The notes below the pieces were generated by a model, which saw only the letters and a list, made by a program, of their open reading frames with translations, had not been told where the DNA came from and did not search any database. The translations under genes and the position numbers were made by a program. From Anadara kagoshimensis (lineage: Eukaryota; Mollusca; Bivalvia; Arcoida; Arcidae), in NCBI GenBank assembly GCA_021292105.1, contig CM037866.1:6977163-7041162 (forward strand): DNA of 64,000 nucleotides, in the 5' to 3' direction. This document shows positions 1-10,950 of the stretch, one piece after another. Within the stretch, counting starts at the first letter, position 1. Each line of letters starts with the position of its first letter.

Positions 1-820
1 ATACAAAAAAAAAACCCTGAAAATATCCAACTAATTTTTCTTTTTTTGAAAGGCTGCACACATAAAAATCCAAAATGGGAAAAAATATTAAGCTAAATTA
101 TGCTTTGTAAATATCTCCTTGTATTTTTTCTCTCCCGTATAATAACTTTCCAAAGACGTCCAACAACGGTTCGGAATGAATAGCTCTTTTAATAACAACA
201 ATGCAATCCCCAGCAGCTGAATCTATAAACGTTGGGATAAAAATCTCCACGGAAACGAAAATTGCATTAATTCAAAATCCTCTAGAATGTTAAAAATAAT
301 CAACTTTTCTTTATTTTAAATCAACATTTACAGATTTAGATATTTATATATATTTTTTTCCATCACAGATAAATATTTTTTTCCTAGTTGACTAGTATCA
401 CACATGTACTACCACTACTATTGCTATATAAAATCCACACACAGCCTTGCTATACTATGCATTGTATGATATTGACTAAATGGTCTGCGAGTGTTAGACA
501 CACTGAGTGTAGTAATTCAATCCCTGTCAGCAATCAGTGGGAGGTGCCTTACAATGATTGACAGCTTGTCAGTTTCAATATTGTCTATTTTCCCTCCTTG
601 CTAAACAGTTGGTTTTTTCTCAATGGGAGGGTCTAAAGGGTAACATAACAAAGGGGTTCCACGAGGGGAATTCAATCACACAACAGAACAAAAGGTTAAT
701 AATGGGTTTATTTATGGAAAAGATCAAAGCCCCATTAATGGAGATATTCAAATTATCTTATCTGGTTATCTATACAAGGGAATTTTTAACAGGTAATGTG
801 TCCTTAAATACAATACAATG

Positions 821-880
821 TAAATAAATAAATAAATTTAAATAAATAAATAAATAACTAAATAAATAAATAAATAAAAT
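821..880. repeat. (AAAT)n microsatellite in copy A
   Basis: Tetranucleotide AAAT repeat with one interruption ('aacta'). The same array occurs in copy B at 27369-27431, longer and uninterrupted. It is preceded in both copies by a short (AATAC)n-like run. Confidence 0.9.
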
Positions 881-1350
881 GGTCTCAATGAACAATAAAT
901 TTTTTTCAAAAAAATTTTAATATTTTCAAATTTTTTATAAATTTCTGAACAAAGCAATTTTATTTTATTTTAATTTTATATATACATTTTTTCAAATTTT
1001 TGAAAAAAAAAAATATATGCTTCCTTTAGTTTTTTTTCCATATTTTTGAGTGAAAACAGATTTTTAGATTGTCAAATTAAAAGTGGGGAAAAAGAAAATA
1101 AATATATTTCTTTTAGGGGGAAACCGAAAATGAGAGACCGTTTAAAAGACGCTATCTGGGAAACTTAACTTAATGACAGAATACAAAACATATAGCAACA
1201 CTTAACATCTTATCTTGGGATATTATAAAAAACCAAAAAATATTTGAAGTGTTTTTAATTACATAAACATGAACTTATTTCATGATAAATGGTGTGGTTA
1301 AGAAGGTTTTGAGATTGCATAATATTGATATTGACATGGCTTTGCAAAAT
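881..1350. other. AT-rich spacer without recognisable features
   Basis: Very AT-rich sequence with poly-T and poly-A runs, shared with copy B (27432-27915). No open frame is conserved between the copies, and no RNA gene or mobile-element terminus was seen. Confidence 0.6.
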
Positions 1351-1353
1351 AGT

Positions 1354-1504
1354 TGTAATAATAATGATGACAATAATAATATTTGGTGTGATAATAATAA
1401 TAATAATAATAAAAATAATGACAATAATAATGTTGTTAGGTGCTGGTCAAGCTTTCGGCCTGGTATGGCCATGATAATGATAATAAATAATAATAAATAA
1501 TAAA
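1354..1504. repeat. (AAT)n trinucleotide arrays flanking a conserved block, copy A
   Basis: AAT/GAT trinucleotide runs surround a GC-richer block, 'ctggtcaagctttcggcctg', at about 1442-1461. The same arrangement is in copy B. Microsatellites on both sides of a conserved core suggest a dispersed repeat that carries the microsatellite with it. Open frames here (runs of Asn or Leu) are repeat artefacts. Confidence 0.7.
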
Positions 1505-2092
1505 AATGAAATAGCTATTCAAGTGCCACATGTAAATAATTTTAACATGCATAGTTTAAAATCAAACATCATGAAATCATAAAAATAATAATACAATAAT
1601 TTACATCTGGCCATAATTGACTTATGAGACACAAAAATCATTTTCACAAAAAAATGAAATCTGTTATAAATTGAAAAGGCCACAGTTACGGCAATATAAA
1701 TCTAATATGCATAAGGTAAAGGATTTAAAAAATATATTAGACAAGTGATGGAATTCATGAATATTCATGAGCTGAATGATTAAAAGAATTAATTATTATT
1801 TATGTTGTTAATTTAAAATCTGTGATAAGTGAAAGAAAAAACAATTCCTTATCTTAAATAAAGAGAATTTTATCTGGATAAAAACAATACTTTGACACTA
1901 TTAGTTCAAAGCAGTAACAAGGTGGCCTAATTTTGTGAAATTTATGGAAATTTTGACACTCTTTTCTTTAGTTTTTATCAGAATATTAAATTATGGACTG
2001 CTTTTTAAAGAATGAATTTAGAAATTATTAAGTGACAATCAGAGCCCTTAGTGCAATCAATCTTTGTGATGGGGTGGGGGTGGTGGTGGATT

Positions 2093-2371
2093 AGAGTTGA
2101 GTAGAGTTATGTAATGGTGTTAAATGTACCAGTCAAGAATATTTCACTAATATTGAGATGTCCCCAGTTATAGGCGAAGGTAAAGACACTGCCTGTGTGT
2201 TTCTTTATCATGCCAAGCCTTCCATGGGACCTGGTTTATTTTAAGTTCTCATCCAAAAAAACAGTAGTGACTTTCATTTCACAATGCCAAGTGCTTGGCG
2301 AAAGAACAATCACTAACCGCTTTAAAGCGTTGGGTCAGACCTGGATGGAGTTTAAACTGACGACCTCTAAC
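2093..2371 (-). mobile_element. Truncated tRNA-derived SINE (family A), copy A
   Basis: On the minus strand this carries the family A body: the block read on plus as 'ccagtcaagaatatttcac', the 'ttataggcgaagg' block, the 'ttattttaagttctcatcc' block and the 'gtgcttggcgaaagaacaat' block. Compared with copy B it has lost most of its tRNA-like head and an internal stretch around 2190, so it is a decaying insertion older than the duplication. Confidence 0.85.
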
Positions 2372-2379
2372 AAATCTGT

Positions 2380-3420
2380 TACTGATGTATATATGTCAAC
2401 CAACCAAGGCTAGATAATCATTAACATGTAATGAACAACACTGATGTCACATCTAAGGACAGATGTAGTCAGGGAGGGGGGACAATCAGACAGGGTTGGC
2501 TTTGAAGGGGACAGTCAGGAGGGGGGCTTTATGCTAATTAAACACATTCATAACCATCTGAAAGAAATCCTGACTTTATCAGGAAACATTCCATTCATTG
2601 TTAATTAACAATTCATTGAATCAATGGACTAAATTATTTCTGAGAAGGGAGGGGGGAGGAAAGTCGGGAGGGGGCTTTTATGCTAATTAATTACATTCAT
2701 AATTTTAAATCACAGACCTTAACCAAACTCTAACAAGTAATGTCCCATTCAGTTTTAATTAGGAATTCGTGAATATTAATTAGCGCGTCAAACTCAGATT
2801 TTTAACACTTACAAGAGTCTAACAAGTAAAAGTCCCTTTCAGTTATAATTAGAAATTCATGAATATTAATTAGCGAGGCAAACTCGGATCTTTAACACTT
2901 ACGTAATTTCCCCTTTATTCTTTTATTTTTGTTTGATGCCCCCTACTAACTGGATGAAAGGGAATTTATATTATTTTATCTAGAGAATGAAATTAATTTC
3001 CACTGAAAATAAAATCTCGTTAGTTGTAGAAATGACAATTAATGCAAAAATGTATAACCAATCTTCGTTCACAATCAGAATTGTATTGCCTATCAAATTA
3101 ATTAATTTTGCACACATTTCACTTTGATTTAATTATTTTTTCTTTTACTTTCAGGCTAATGGATTATTTTATAAAATTCCAGGTTTCAAGATGAATCCTA
3201 GTGTGAATAAGTTTGTCAGTTCACTTGCTGAAGGTCGACATTTGGGGGGCGGGGGTGGATTAGGGAGGGGGCGTTCCACTTATGGTTGTCAATATACCAA
3301 TATGTTTGAATAGTAATGGTTTGACCAGGTTGCTTAGTTGTTGGAGTTCTCACTTATACTCAAGGAGGTCCAAGAATCAATCCCCTGTTCAATCCTGCAT
3401 TTTTCCTCAATCCTTTTAGT
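2380..3420. other. Non-coding duplicated DNA with short internal repeats
   Basis: Contains G-rich runs near 2470-2530, 2650 and 3244, and a degenerate tandem pair with the block 'gaatattaattagcg' at about 2773 and 2859. Matches copy B at about 29040-29990. No gene or RNA was recognised. Confidence 0.6.
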
Positions 3421-3428
3421 TTTCCTGC

Positions 3429-4560
3429 TTACGTCTTGGTCAGACCAGGCCAGGATTCAAACCCTGACCTCATATGATGCAAAAACTCTACCAACTGAGC
3501 TATCATAGTGGTCTTTATCTTGCCCAAATTCACTCAGAGGGACTTCATATGGCCAGCAAATGCCAGTGCACCACTCCCAAGAGCTACACTTGCCACAAAA
3601 CTGTTACAGGAAGAAGACAAACACAGGACCTTACTGGGGATTGAACCTGGGACCTCCAACACTGAAGGAAAGTGCTCTTCCAACTGAGCTACCCAGACCA
3701 CTACATTGCCATCAGACAAACAGAATGGAGAACTGGTACACTTCAGTATAATATTCTCACCTGCATGATGGGCTAGGATATTGAACCCAAAACTTCTAAG
3801 CACTAAAGACTGAGCCCTGAACTAGCTACCCAGACCACTACAATACAATACCGTCAGAGAATGCATGAATAGAGAACCGGAGAACTAGTACACTTACAAC
3901 TTAATCCTATCTGATCTTTTAACTTTGCCTGCGTGTGTATTGGACTGTAGATCGAACCCGGAACCTCCAGCACCATAGGCTAGCGCTCTACAAACTGAGC
4001 CCCTACCAAGCTACTAAGCCACTACATTACCGTCGGGGAATACATGGATGGGGTACCAGAGAACTAGTACACTTCCAACTTAATCCTATTTGATCCTTTA
4101 ACTTCACCTGTGTGTAGGGACTGGGAATTGAGCCTGGCACTAAAGGTTGGCCCTCTACCAACTGAGCCCTAACTATGCTACGCAAACCACTACATTACTG
4201 TCTGGGAATACACGGATGGGGTACCAGAGAACTAGTACACTTCCAACTTTAACTTCGCCTGCGTGTGTATTGGACTGGAGATCGAACCCGGAACCTCCAG
4301 CACCATAGGCTATTGCTCTACAAACTGAGCCCTAACCAAGGTACTAAACCACTACATTACTGTCTGGGAATACACGGATGGGGTACCAGAGAACTAGTAC
4401 ACTTCCAACTTTAACTTCGCCTGCGTGTGTATTGGACTGGAGATCGAACCCGGAACCTCCAGCACGCTATTGCTCTACAAACTGAGCCCTAACCAAGGTA
4501 CTAAACCACTACATTACTGTCTGGGAATACACGGATGGGGTACCGGAGAACTAGTACACT
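3429..4560 (-). repeat. Tandem array of tRNA-like units, copy A
   Basis: About seven units, each with a tRNA-like core in minus orientation. On plus, each shows a B-box complement such as 'gatcgaacccggaacctcc', followed by an A-box complement such as 'ctctaccaactgagc', then 'accactacatta'. Spacing is about 130-180 bases. The last units are nearly identical, with steps of 162 and 157 bases between 'tctgggaatacacgg' blocks at 4201, 4363 and 4520. No unit looks like a functional tRNA: anticodon arms and acceptor stems are not preserved. I infer a SINE-derived or tRNA-pseudogene satellite. Confidence 0.75.
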
Positions 4561-5029
4561 TCTAACATAATCTTATCTGATCTTTTAACTTCATTATAAT
4601 TATAACACCTGCGTATTTGTTAATGGATTAACATGGATTATCTGGGATAATACGAAGATCTTAACTAACAATGTTATCTCACCTGAGTGTGGATATACAT
4701 GTATCTTATCAGGTATATCATTTACCTGTATCTACCTGTGTATTATTACATTTGATCTCATCCGACTTACCTGTGTTTAGTTGTTAAGTCATGGTTCCTA
4801 TTTTTCCAGGTAGATATTTTAAAACCAGTAAAATAAAGAAATTCGTCTTTTGCTTGTTTTTTTTTTCTTTCTGAGAAATTCTGAAAAATATAAGAAAAAA
4901 TAGAAAAATTAGATTTTAAAAATACTGAAATATATATTTTTTATTATGGTATCATTGTTATAATGTTTTGTTCCTTAGTCTTCAAACACACCTCAAGACT
5001 GGCTAAGTCGACACATTTCATTTCTTTTT

Positions 5030-5270
5030 TGTTTTATCTTTTTTTTTATTAAATATTTTATTTCATTTTTTGTCTTATTTCATTTTTTTTTTAATTTTAT
5101 TTTATTTCTATTTTATTTCATTCTATTATGTTCTTTCAATTTTGTTCTACTTTATTTTAATTTTTATCTTTTTTTTAATTTTGTTTTTTTAATTTAATTT
5201 TAATTTAATATATTTTATTTCAATTAATTTCAATTATTTTATCTTATTTATTTATTCTAATATTTACATG
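5030..5270. repeat. Degenerate (TTTTA)n low-complexity tract
   Basis: T-rich tract made of imperfect TTTTA/TTTTAAT units. In copy B the same place holds a clean (TTTTA)n array (31502-31584), so one copy has expanded or the other has decayed. Confidence 0.8.
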
Positions 5271-5374
5271 TCTCTCTTACTTGATCAATACATAATAAAT
5301 ACAAATATTTTGCCATCAAACATACGGTACAAATCCAACACATATACAAAAACAAGAATCTCCTTCCCCTAACA

Positions 5375-5504
5375 CCCAGTTTCACAATCAAAATAAAACC
5401 TTAAATTCATAAATATCTTAAAAATCAACAATTAATTAAAAGTATCAAATTTACCACATTTAAATTAAGGAAAATTTAGTTAAAGGAATGATTGTGAAAC
5501 TGGG
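5375..5504. mobile_element. Foldback MITE with AGTTTCACAATC termini (first, copy A)
   Basis: Terminal inverted repeats 'cccagtttcacaatc' (5375-5389) and 'gattgtgaaactggg' (5490-5504). The interior is AT-rich with no coding capacity. Together with flanking DNA it belongs to a tandemly duplicated unit of about 240 bases, whose second half is the next element. A longer relative lies at 48859-49102. Confidence 0.75.
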
Positions 5505-5615
5505 CATGGTCTAAGCTGAGTATAAACTATGCACATACACTGAACAAAGCAAGAATCCAAGTCATGGAGTTGACATTAACAGTGTTGCCAAATTTTTCTA
5601 CTCCTTCCCCTGACA

Positions 5616-5729
5616 CTCAGTTTCACAATCTTAAAAATTAATAAATTTCTCAATTAAAAGTACATGTATCAAATTTACCAGATTTAAATTAAAGAAAATT
5701 TTAGTTCCAGATTTATTGTGAAAACTGGG
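5616..5729. mobile_element. Foldback MITE with AGTTTCACAATC termini (second, copy A)
   Basis: Second member of the local duplication, with ends 'tcagtttcacaatc' and 'attgtgaaaactggga'. It is followed by the same 'gctgagtataaa' flank as the first, which shows that the flank was duplicated too. Copy B holds a single element here. Confidence 0.7.
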
Positions 5730-6074
5730 ACTGGTCTCAGCTGAGTATAAATTATGCACAAACACTGAACAAAGCAAGAATCAAGATATAGAGTTGACAA
5801 TTAACAAATGTTGCCAAATTTTTCTACTCCTGATCTCAGCTGGAGAGACAATTCATTTGATCTAAGTAAATCCTTTGTTTCTGTGTCTTTAGTCTAATTA
5901 ATGTTAATTAAGAAACCTCTTGTATACTGTAATACATACATGTATATATATCAATGTAGAGTGTCAATAACCGGCACAAAGGTGTCATTAAAATCAACAC
6001 AATTTGTACAGATGATAAGGGAGAAAGTAGGTGTCCTTGACCTCTCTCTCTTGTATATATAAAATTGGTAAAAG

Positions 6075-6169
6075 AGTTGAGTAGTTGAGTAATGGTTTTT
6101 CATGTCCCAGTCAAAAATATTTCACTTATATCGAGACGTCGCCAGCTATATGCGAAGGGGCAGAAATTT
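6075..6169 (-). mobile_element. SINE family A 3' fragment, copy A
   Basis: Only the 3' end of the family A body is present: on plus, a 'gttgagtagttgag' tail, then 'cccagtcaaaaatatttcac', then 'gtcgccagctatatgcgaag'. The tRNA-like head is absent, as in a 5'-truncated insertion or a later deletion. It is shared with copy B. Confidence 0.85.
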
Positions 6170-6541
6170 GGTAAAAATTGGTAAAAGAGGTGCCAAAATC
6201 AGCACAGATTGTATACATGATAATATAAGGGAGAAAGTGGGTGTCCTACCCCTCTATTGTGGAATGATAGAGTTTAATTTTTACATGCGGCTTGATAGCC
6301 AATGTGCAAACTTTTGATTTTAATGTATTAACTTTGTCTTGATGTGTAAAGGAGAAAGAAGGCTGAAGATACATGGGTACAAAAGGTGTCAAAATCAGCA
6401 CAATTTATTCAGATGATAAGGAAGAAAGTGGACGTCCTTGACCTACACCCTCTCAATATACATGGTATTGCCAATGATAAGGAAGGGAAATGGTGTCCAT
6501 GACAAACTTCTCTTTTAATATACAGGCTGTGTATTATAGAT

Positions 6542-6544
<3 letters not shown>

Positions 6545-6583
<39 letters not shown>
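6545..6583. repeat. (TA)n microsatellite in copy A only
   Basis: About 19 TA units. The aligned place in copy B (about 32703) has only 'tatata', so this dinucleotide array differs strongly between copies. Confidence 0.93.
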
Positions 6584-6586
<3 letters not shown>

Positions 6587-7184
6587 GTAATAGCTGGCAT
6601 AAAAGTGGTCATTTAAAATCAGCACAATTTGTATAGATGACAAGGGAGAAAGTGGATAACCTTGACCTACCACCTCTCTCAATATACAGGATGTTGTCAA
6701 TGACAAGCAAAAGAAGACAACTACCCTTTTCTTAATAATTTACAGAATGTATACAAAAGGTGCCAAAATCAGCATTATGTCAAAATCTGCACAATTTATT
6801 TAGAAAGTAGACGTCCTTGGCCTACCACCTCTCTCTGAATATACAGGAAATATAGGCTTGATGACAGGAAATTGTTTTAACTACCGATGGTGATACTATT
6901 CTTCGTTTTAAGTGATTCTGTTATCTAATACTTCCTGATATTCCTCTCATAACTACAGTATGTAATAAAAAAGTTGGCAGCGATTACACAATCATCATTT
7001 AATAATTTACTGAAGATAGAGAAGGCATAAATTGAAAACTGCTAAACAGGGAGAGCATAAAAGGAAGAAAAGCTAGGCCACAAAGAAAAGGAAAAAGGGG
7101 GAAAACTGAGCATAATGAAAATATCCAGAAAACTATGAGAGGGAAAAACTGAGCATAATGAAAATATCCAGAAAACAATGAGAG

Positions 7185-7190
<6 letters not shown>

Positions 7191-7264
<74 letters not shown>

Positions 7265-7302
7265 GAGTTGAGTTGAGTTGAGTTGTGTTGAGTTGAGTTG
7301 AG
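7191..7302. repeat. (AG)n followed by (GTTGA)n, copy A only
   Basis: About 35 AG units (7191-7261) run directly into GTTGA pentamers (7262-7302), which are the tail of the SINE fragment that follows. They lie in a block of about 550 bases (7018-7570) that has no match in copy B. Confidence 0.92.
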
Positions 7303-7480
7303 TAATGGTGTTTAATGTCCCAGTCCAGAATATTTTCTTTATATCGAGATGTCGCCAGCTATAGGCGAAGGTGCAGAAATTTTGCCTGTGCGTTGCGCTG
7401 ATGGCATTATACAGCAGGGTTCTTTAGCGTGCCAAGCCTACCTAGACACGGAACCTCGTTTATTTTAAGTTCCCATCCGA
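7290..7480 (-). mobile_element. SINE family A fragment in copy A only
   Basis: Minus-strand family A body from the 'taatggtgtttaatgtccc' block to the 'tattttaagttcccatcc' block. It stops before the gene-proximal 'gtgcttggcg' block and the tRNA head. It lies in copy-A-specific sequence, so it arrived after, or was lost since, the copies separated. Confidence 0.88.
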
Positions 7481-7936
7481 GCATCTAAGCAACCTCAATT
7501 ATACAATCATTTACACACATTGGCACATTTACATTCTTTTTGTATCAATGCAATAAAAAAAAAAAAAAAAAATTCAAGCGCAAAAATGACAGGCCCTAGT
7601 AGGACAGCTCTGGCAAATTTGTATTAGGCAAAAGTCCATTAGACAGACATACAAACAAACACACATATACACACATACCTTAATCAATACTGACAAGAAT
7701 TTAATTGCACTAGCATCCTGAATAAACTCCACATTAACTCCTAAAATTTTAACAATGTTAACCTTGCACCGAAAACCCTCTCGGAACATTTATATATATA
7801 TGTATATGAAATATGCAGTTCAGAAATAAATCAGGTCCCTTATCTTACCCAATAAAATATCTCCAATCTAAAACTTTCAACATAAATGATAAAATCTGAA
7901 CATAAAGATAAACCACAAAGACGAGAAATCATAACG

Positions 7937-8412
7937 CTGTCAATTATATATATTGTATAAGAGTGTGTGTGTGTGCTGGTCGGTATATGTAAAATATCTA
8001 TCTGGAAGTGTATTTTAATGGACACCTTAGAATAGAGGACACAGCCCTGCTATTCAAAGGGCACCCGAATCTAAACAGGGCCCTTCAGAAAACAAGTGTA
8101 GCTCACCTGTCAATTATACATATTGTACAGGTATGTGTATATGGAAAATATCTGGTACTGTATTTTAATGGACACCTTAGAACAGAGGACACAGCCCTGC
8201 TATTTAAAGGACACCTGTTATCTAAATTAAAAAGACACAGGACCCTTCAGAATCAGTAAAGCTCATCTGTCAATTATATATTGTACAAGTATGTACACCT
8301 TAGAATAGAACACAGATCTGCTATCTAAAGAACAGCTGTAATCTAAAATCAAAGGACTGTCATATCTATTAGGTAAACATGGCCTGTCAGAAGAGACTGT
8401 GGTTCACTTGTA
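7937..8412. repeat. 150-bp VNTR, short allele (about 3 units), copy A
   Basis: Units contain 'aatggacaccttagaa', 'gaggacacagccctgctatt', 'aaagggcacc', 'cccttcagaaaacaagtg', 'tagctcacctgtcaatta' and 'ggtatatgtaaaatatc'. About three units are seen. The array ends with a diverged unit ('gtggttcacttg'). Confidence 0.88.
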
Positions 8413-8489
8413 CATCACCTTCCTCAGATATTATGATAAATATATTGGACAATGTCTCAACATTCTTTCACTTATACTGAGGCAAGTGA

Positions 8490-8704
8490 AGTAGAGTGGA
8501 GTACCATAATGAACTATTATGCCCCAGTCAAGATTCTTTTACTTGTCTTGGCAGACAATATTTAGATGGAGGAAACTAGAGTGCCCAGAGAAAAATCGCA
8601 AAACTTCTCACATGAGATTTGCCCACATTTGATTTGAACCCAAGCTGTCGGAGGTACTGTCATCAGAAAACACTCTCTTTAGACACTAGGCCACTGCGAT
8701 CCCT
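8490..8704 (-). mobile_element. SINE family B (GGAGGAAAC body), copy A
   Basis: Minus-strand SINE with the tail-side 'ttatgccccagtcaagattc', a body block 'gatggaggaaactagagtgc', and a degenerate tRNA-like head at the right ('tttgaacccaagctgtcgg', 'agacactaggccactgcga'). The 3' end is shared with family A but the body differs. It is shared with copy B. Confidence 0.8.
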
Positions 8705-9215
8705 CTGCCATATAGAGAAATTGGATATTTCTAAGGGAGTGTTTTAAGTGAACAATTACACATGTTCTTTCTTTATTCATTGAGAAACAATCAAAACAAT
8801 TAAATCATCGAAAAATCTATTTGTCCTTCCGTCTGTAAAAAACGTTTTATATATACGTAATTACCGATTTTAATTACTTAAAAAAATATATGTTGCATGT
8901 TAGTTTTAATTTTCGATTGTTACAAAATGCATATATTTTCATAATAAATTGGCAAACGGAATAACGAACCGGGGTTTCTTTTGTTAAGGTACAGGAATTA
9001 CGAAAGACGAAAAACTAATTTCGAAATAAAATTAATGACGGAAAAAACTTGGGTAAATGTTTGCGGCGGATAATACATTATATATATATGAATTATTACT
9101 TCTGATTGTAATTAACAGATTATTAGTTTGAAAAATCATTCAGTTCTAATTGGGGGCCGTACCAAAATTAAAATTTCACATAGAATAACCGATTCATAAA
9201 AGTTGGGTACAGTAT
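8705..9215. other. AT-rich spacer without recognisable features
   Basis: Duplicated AT-rich sequence (copy B 36034-36620). Copy B carries an (AT)n array of about 25 units at 36428-36479, where copy A has only a short run near 9079. No genes seen. Confidence 0.6.
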
Positions 9216-9219
9216 AGTA

Positions 9220-9868
9220 CAGACCTGTCGAAAGTTTAACACTAAGCTGATAGATCGGTACCAAGTAGTAGTGATGGGACATCAGTTCAAAATCACAATC
9301 GATCATCGGTTGGAATCTGTTGGTGCTTCCGATGTGATTTTACCGATTATAATCGGTTACATGCTTTTCTAATTTTACTGCTTGTTTGTGAAGTGATTGT
9401 GTGTTTTTTGTGCTTAACAATTAATATTAGATATAATCTCACTAGCACATATATGTAAACTCACTAGTAGCACTGTACTTGCATATATTTGTATACTTTT
9501 GCTTTCTATATATGTACCCATTGTTCCGCCATGTTGTTAAAACGCAGATCCTGGCGAGGCTTTCTAAAGACCAGAATGGAAATGGTGAAGGACTGAACAC
9601 GGATTCCGGAAACATATGATGATCGATTATGAAAAAACACCATCGATAATCGGAATCGGAAGCTTCAACACGCCGCTAATCGAAACACCACTACCAAGTA
9701 GGCACCTCGTCTTGTTTCCCTTAAACTCTAAGTTTTGGGCAGCTATTATCTATCTCTCAGCAGGTTTTTGGCAACTTGGTACCCAAATTTCTACCACTTG
9801 ATAGCAGTGCTTGGCGATCAACTTTTTATCATTTGCTCACTAGGGCTTCAAACTAGTTTTATCTATCA
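9220..9868. mobile_element. Diverged TIR MITE (CAGACCTGTC family), split by a hAT-like element
   Basis: It starts with 'cagacctgtcgaaagtttaa' (9220), matching the termini of the intact MITEs at 11579 and 11818, and continues to about 9868 as a weak match to their interior. The hAT-like element at 9269-9693 is inserted inside it. The uninterrupted version in copy B runs from 36624 to about 36812. The 3' terminus is not recognisable. Confidence 0.6.
9269..9693. mobile_element. Non-autonomous hAT-like element, copy A only, 8-bp TSD
   Basis: A 425-bp insertion is flanked by 'ccaagtag' at 9261-9268 and 9694-9701, and copy B shows the empty site ('gtgccaagtaggcacc' near 36660). Ends read 'tagtgatggg' and, from the other end, 'tagtggtgtttcgat'. 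The 8-bp TSD and TAGTG-type termini fit hAT transposons. Subterminal parts are rich in 'cgattat'/'aatcgg' motifs in both orientations, which could be transposase-binding repeats (inference). No transposase frame is present, so mobility would need an enzyme supplied elsewhere. Confidence 0.88.
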
Positions 9869-9892
9869 ATATAGAATGCCCACCTTGATATA

Positions 9893-10071
9893 CAGTCCAA
9901 CCTGCCTTAAAAGCCACCTCTATATAAGGGCCACCTGCTTATAAAGGCCAGTAAAACTGTATCTCAATTGTTCTTTATTCATATTACTTGAACCTGCATA
10001 TAAAGGTCACCTGCCCATAAAGGCCACTTTTACTGGTTCCCTTGGGTGGTCTTTATAGACAGGTTTGACTG
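9893..10071. mobile_element. TA-flanked MITE (CAGTCcAACCTGcCT family), copy A
   Basis: A 179-bp element with terminal inverted repeats 'cagtccaacctgcct' and 'agacaggtttgactg', bounded by TA on both sides. The interior is internally repetitive: 'aaaggccac' motifs recur about five times in the middle and arms. TA target sites and short TIRs fit a Tc1/mariner-driven MITE (inference). Other copies: 36849, 53775, 57991, and a short derivative at 49741. Confidence 0.85.
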
Positions 10072-10152
10072 TAAAAGGTGAAATAATCTTGACTGGGACA
10101 CGTAAAACACCTTTCCAAATAACGAAACCTAAAAATTCGAAAATATATTTTT

Positions 10153-10262
10153 GAGTGGAGTGGAGAAATAGTGTTTTATGCCCTTGTCAAGTTTCTTCCA
10201 CTTATACCAAAGTGGAGGAAACCAGAGTGCCCAACGAAAACTTCCCACCTTATGGAAATCAG
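10153..10262 (-). mobile_element. SINE family B fragment, copy A
   Basis: Tail-side 'gtgttttatgcccttgtcaa' and body block 'gtggaggaaaccagagtgcc', with no tRNA head. Copy B has it at 37109-37208. Confidence 0.75.
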
Positions 10263-10946
10263 TGACAAACCTCTACTTTTGAAATGTTCCACCCTTTACA
10301 ATAAAGTTGAGATTACCTATTATCAGATAGGTAAAATTGTCTTAAAGCAGCCTTCAAATAATATCAAAATCCATTCTTAAAAAGGTAATTAAAAATCTTC
10401 AATTGATTTTAAATAAAATGTGGAACAAAAGAGCACACCTGCGTCTAAAAATAGATCTGTTATATAATAATTAGGAACCAGGGTATTTGTACAGGTAGTA
10501 CCAAGGTCTCGTTATAATTATTTTGTAATTAGGAATACCTGAGCAGGTAGTTAATTATGTCATGGACTAACGAGGATAGGGGTGATAGAGTGTATATATG
10601 CTAATTACACAACCAACATGAACACTGACAGGCCACATGTAGATGTTAAACCCTGACAATCATCTGAACATTAATTAAAACTGCAATCGCAGATTTCATA
10701 AATACAGCACAACCCCATTATGATGCACCCAATATCATTGCCACCTCTCTGATAGGAGAAATTTCAGATTATTCTCTTCTAATATACTAAGCCGTTCACA
10801 TTAACTGAGTAAAGTGCCATTTTACCAATCATCTCTTGACCTATGTTCCAATCCTACATGGGCAGATCCTAGACAAGGAGGTTTTGTCAGTTTCGCTTTT
10901 TGTCAGTGGTTTTCTCCATCATCCCATCTGCATCTAAAATTTTAAA
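10263..10946. other. Duplicated non-coding sequence, partly identical between copies
   Basis: Includes 10272-10488, identical to 37222-37438 over 217 bases, then AT-rich sequence to 10946. No gene or RNA was recognised. The stretch around 10850-10945 matches copy B only loosely. Confidence 0.6.
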
Positions 10947-10950
10947 GAAC

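Larger units (their letters stand above)
5960..6860. repeat. Degenerate tandem repeat with CCTTGACCTAC block, copy A
   Basis: About five irregularly spaced units share 'aaaatcagcacaattt', then 'agggagaaagtgg', then 'ccttgacctac', then 'ctctcaatatacagg'. They occur near 5985, 6190, 6386, 6615 and 6757. Copy B has the same series. A SINE fragment sits between the first two units. No gene seen. Confidence 0.75.
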
